This document shows, in pieces, positions 60,519 through 64,000 of a DNA stretch of 64,000 nucleotides; position 1 is the first letter of the stretch; each line of letters begins with the position of its first letter. A program made the translations under genes and the position numbers. Origin of the DNA: Oscarella lobularis (taxonomy: Eukaryota > Porifera > Homoscleromorpha > Homosclerophorida > Oscarellidae). The DNA is taken from contig NC_089180.1 of assembly GCF_947507565.1 (NCBI RefSeq), positions 1-64,000 on the forward strand, given 5' to 3'. The notes under the pieces were generated by a model. It was not told the origin of the DNA. It ran no database searches and worked only from the letters and a program-made list of their open reading frames with translations.

Positions 60519-60845
60519 GCGCAGATCGAATCCCGATTCGAGCTTTTCTTCGCTTGATGATTCGCTAAAAGGCGTGTAGGTGTGTACGATGACGTTGGAC
60601 CATAGACACGCCCGGATTATAACAAGTCGTCCTTTGTCTTCGAGAATACAGTACCGTCACTCAGGTGACCCTATCGTAAAAGTCCGCGGTATATATTGTG
60701 GTGAGAGAACCGACGGACCCACCAACGTGTGCTCTGGCTAGTTCTGGGCTGCACGCCCCGACAGACTCGCCTCGACGACTCCAGGCGACGAGCCGAACAA
60801 CTCCGCGCCCGTGAGCAGTACCGTACAACTACAGTGACCATCCGA

Positions 60846-62273
60846 ATGGCTAGTCAACCGTACCAACGGGGAACCACCTACGTAAGCTATCTCTTTTGGC
60901 TCGTCTCTTCCACTTTGAGCGGCTCTTTTCAGTACCAAATATCGCGCGAATTGGGCTTTGTCCTTCAACCAACGGTAGCCCAACAAGCGTCGCTGCTTCT
61001 TTCGCTCAATCAGGCACGGTTTCACGCGCACCGTTTCAACCACGCAATAATCGATCCATTCTTTTCTCATCAACAGATAACGGAACACATTCGCCTCTAT
61101 CTCGTCGCTCGCAACCTGATCGACGAATCCGTGCGCCCGGTCGTCGTTCGCTGTGGCGACGATCCAATCGGCAAAGTCCTCGGCGTTCGACAATTCACAC
61201 TCGTTCACGACACGCTCTGGTATCTAAACACACGCCTTCAATTCTTCCTCATATACTGACTCTTGGTATAGCTCTTTGCTGCTTCCCCACTGCCGCAGAG
61301 TGACTGTCCAAAGACCCGACGCTCCCGCCATCATCGCTGCCGTTGCCGCCGCGGCGGCGTCTCGCGCTCGAAACCGTGACATCGCTGCGACTCCGACTCC
61401 AACTCCGACTCCGACTCGTCCCTTCCTTGTACCTCCCTCAGCGCTGCCTCCATCTGACTCGGGACCATCAGCTGCTTCTCGAAGAGAGGCGGCAAGATCG
61501 AGAGAAGAGCAATCGAGAGAAGAGCAATCGAGGGAATCTCGACCGTCTATCGGTACAGAAACAGAACGACCTGTTAATATTTTTTTTGTATTGGCTAATT
61601 TTTAGAAGAGGAAACAGCAGTTCCCCTTGCTTCTTCGACTCAAACTTCTCTCGGCTACGACACGGGCAACGACAGCGATGCAACGATCATCTTGTCAGCC
61701 GGAGAAGAACAAAAGGAGGAAGAAAAAGAAGAGGTAGAGGAAGAAGAAGAAGAAAAAGAACTGGAGGAGGAGGAGGAGGACGAAGACGAGGCAGAGGAAG
61801 AGGAGGAGGAGGAAGAGATAGAAGAGTCTGGCATTTTTATCCAGCGTTACCAGCAATTGTCTCAAGAGGACACCGACGTGCCAGAAGTCAACGACGACAA
61901 TTACATCTATCTTGACGAAATGCTAACCGAGTACGAATTCACGGAATACGAGCCGGACAGCGTATCGAGTTCAGACGGTTCATACTACTCCGACTCTGCT
62001 GAATCAGAACAGATGATCAATGCTCAAGTGGGAACTGTTGATACTGACGTCAGGTCTTCAGTTGGCGTGCACAGTGCGACGGCGGCGGCGGCGGCGGCAG
62101 CGGCACGCACGTGCGTCGTCTGCTTGACGCGGCCCGTCAATGCGACAATCACCCACGGGGTTTCGGCACACTTTGTCTGCTGCATGCGCTGTGGACGACG
62201 TTTGGCAAGAAAGCGAAAGGGCTGTCCGATATGTAGAAAAACTATTGAGTCCGTTATATTGACTTATACCTAA
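60846..62273 (+). CDS. MDM2-like: MDM2/MDM4-like RING E3 ubiquitin ligase
   Basis: Four exons fit exactly in phase: 60,846-60,881, 60,933-61,219, 61,272-61,552 and 61,606-62,273, giving 423 residues with 51-53 bp introns. Residues ~20-110 form the SWIB/MDM2 p53-binding domain (QITEHIRLYLVARNLID, VVVRCGDDPIGKVLGVRQF). An Ala/Pro/Ser-rich linker and a very acidic Glu run (about 61,720-61,830) follow, with an acidic DEMLTEYEFTEYEPD segment. The C-terminus is the MDM-type RING: CVVC, THGVSAH (both His ligands), CMRC and CPICR, so all eight zinc ligands are present, ending in SVILTYT as MDM2 ends in hydrophobic LTYFP. The RanBP2-type zinc finger of vertebrate MDM2 is not seen. MDM2 ubiquitinates and restrains p53. 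The gene converges with VWA5A, 60 bp apart. Confidence 0.87.
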
Positions 62274-62333
62274 TGTAGACGTTGCCCAGAGTCTCTCTCT
62301 ATTTGACTATCAAAATTAATTGATAGGGTTAGC

Positions 62334-64000
62334 TCAGCGTCTTGGTATTTCTTTGGACTCTGAAGTGTTCTCACCTTGATATTTGGTCATCATGAAGGTA
62401 AAACCAGTGGACGAATCCTTTCCAAACGGCGAGAGGGCGTCCAGATCTTTAGCGGATTTCTTAAGGAGACGAGCGACGACTGAATCAAGTGGCCATGCAC
62501 CTGACGCTTCTTGCAATGACACAATTGTTATAAATGCATCATCGGCATCAGGCATCTTCTGCCGTGATGCGCCCTCACAGACACGCTCATCTGCTGCGTC
62601 AGCCACAGCATCAAAATTCGAAAGAAATCTTGAACTAGTAATTTTTACACCAAGTGTTACAAGGCGAGCACCACCACGAGCACTACCAGTAGGTAGACCA
62701 CGAATCATAGGAGCGCCTTTTTTCTTACACTTTTTCAGAGCACCCATTGACATACATGAAGTCCCACTCTGCTCTGCCATGGCCATCGGAATCTGTCTCA
62801 ACTCCATGCTGCCCGTCACTGGCTCTTCATTTTCTTTGTCAACCGCTACAAACGATGTGTGGCTGCTAATCACGCTAGCGCTGGTGCTCAGCTTTACGAT
62901 GGCCTCCTTGACTGCGCTGCCAAGTTGCTTCTTTACAAAAATTTTGTCAATCAAATCACTTTCGACGTCTTTGATCAGTGATTTGATTGCAAGCTGGTGA
63001 ACAGCTTTTCCTCCTCCACTACTTCCACTCGGTTTCACTTCAAAATCAATAGACAGCTCAAGATTCTCCGTTCCTATGTACCCTTTGAGTGACGCGGAGC
63101 CTTTTAGGTCACCTACTCGTGGAAGGTCAATGAGCAAGCCGTAAATGATGAGACGATCTCCGCTAAACACCGGAGGAACTTTTGACGGAGTTTGAACGAG
63201 TTTGCTTTCCCCGGGTAAGGACCAGTTGATGTGAACGTCGGAAACTGACGGAGCCAAAGCACGCTTTAGCATTCTCATAACCTATAATAGGAAAACAGAC
63301 ATGAAATCATCTCATCCCCTTGTTTATAATGACAATTCACACCTTGGGCTGCATTCGTTCTCCTGATTGAATGAATTCACTTGAGCCTTTACCAGCTTCG
63401 GCTATTCCTTTCACAAGTTCAGTTGAAGCGCCTGATCCGATCCCAACAGAGAAACACCTACAACACCGAATTTGTCATCTGACATCATCATAACTCCAAA
63501 GTCATTACAGCTTACCTGGCTTTGTGAGCATTCTTCTTTACTTCTTCTATCACACCGTATGTATTGGATACGGCCCCATCTGTGAGTACAAAGATCTGCT
63601 TTGGAAGACCTTTCACAGATGGCATCTTGAAGATCTCTTGGAGGGGTGCTAGCAATACTGTTCCGCCGAGATTAGCGTGAAGACTTTTCGTGTGCTGCAT
63701 CGCCTTGTCTAGATTGCCCTGATTATAGGCAACGCTCTCTTTAAACAACTTCTCGTGGCTCGATCCGAATCCCACGATATTGAAATAGCAATCATCGGGT
63801 ATGCTCTTCAGAAACAACATCATCGTTTCTTTGGCAGCCTCAATGTAGCCGCCACTCATGCTACCACTTCGATCTATAACGAAGATCAGTTCGCTCACTG
63901 CATCCGTTGTACTGAAATGAGGAAAGTAGTTCAGCGTCACTGCTGGATCAGACAGAAGAGCGACGCCGCCCTCCGCTCCCATCTCAACAACAGCATGCGG
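62334..64000 (-). CDS. VWA5A-like: VWA5A-like protein (partial, 5' part beyond window)
   Basis: Three exons are visible: 64,000-63,516, 63,457-63,343 and 63,281-62,334. The first carries a von Willebrand A domain with a complete MIDAS start (FVIDRSGSMSGGYIEAAKE), VLTDGAVSNT and FNIVGFGS. The second gives CFSVGIGSGASTELV. The third is the long C-terminal region typical of VWA5A (LLIDLPRVGDLKGSASLKG, then SLQEASGAWPLDSVVARLL) ending at 62,334. The frame is open to the window edge with no Met, so the start and the expected N-terminal VIT domain lie to the right. The family is poorly understood. Phases agree at both introns (60 and 58 bp). Confidence 0.9.

Noticed and set aside
61343-61915. 190-codon Arg-rich ORF overlapping the MDM2-like gene
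   Set aside because: It is the shadow frame of the exons at 61,272-61,552 and 61,606-62,273. Splicing at 61,553-61,605 restores the acidic MDM2-like frame exactly.

Overview
The window starts at a chromosome end. It opens with about 0.5 kb of CCCTAA repeats, the C-strand of the animal-type telomere. The right-hand third holds intron-containing genes of metazoan families: DLGAP/HURP, MDM2/MDM4, KDM2-type JmjC-CXXC, VWA5A, cadherin and alpha-2-delta/CACHD1. Confirmed introns are about 45-75 bp, so the genome is compact. An early-branching animal such as a homoscleromorph sponge would fit, but that placement is inference from gene content and intron size only.

Region 1 (1-9,150): the telomere, then head-to-tail Penelope-like retroelements (PLEs), all on + with 3' ends toward the chromosome interior. 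There is a roughly 34-bp tail fragment inside the telomeric repeats (426-460), a 5'-truncated copy A (510-1,916), a long copy B (1,917-7,290) and a diverged truncated copy C (7,291-9,150). Each 3' end finishes in degenerate CCCTAA-like sequence. Copy B carries a putative hammerhead ribozyme just before its ATG, a probable 61-bp intron, a reverse transcriptase (YIDD) and an apparently complete GIY-YIG endonuclease.

Region 2 (9,150-40,870): subtelomeric sequence with interstitial telomeric repeats and one unassigned 435-codon ORF on the minus strand (11,803-13,110). Upstream of that ORF lie ten CRE/TATA-containing modules spaced exactly 130 bp apart. Satellites follow: 20-bp units; a short ATCTAC satellite (17.6-19.45 kb); GTCC/GGAC palindromic repeats; a 4.6-kb GGCGGTGTA satellite with a 688-bp higher-order repeat; a 12.8-kb array of 41-bp units; and a 21-bp repeat that inverts on itself.

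Region 3 (40,870-64,000): genes and pseudogenes interleaved. Open gene models are a DLGAP-like gene (-), an NHL-repeat/BTB gene (+), a KDM2-like gene (+), an MDM2-like gene (+) and a VWA5A-like gene (-, running off the right edge). An OTUD6-like gene (+) keeps its catalytic residues but has one unexplained frame change. Decayed copies include a truncated BTB copy, a second NHL copy, cadherin fragments, a SMC6 5' fragment next to an alpha-2-delta/CACHD1 copy, GAR1 and N-acetylglucosamine kinase. The pattern is that of a subtelomere where genes are duplicated and broken beside functional ones, capped by a retroelement that appears able to add itself to the chromosome end.
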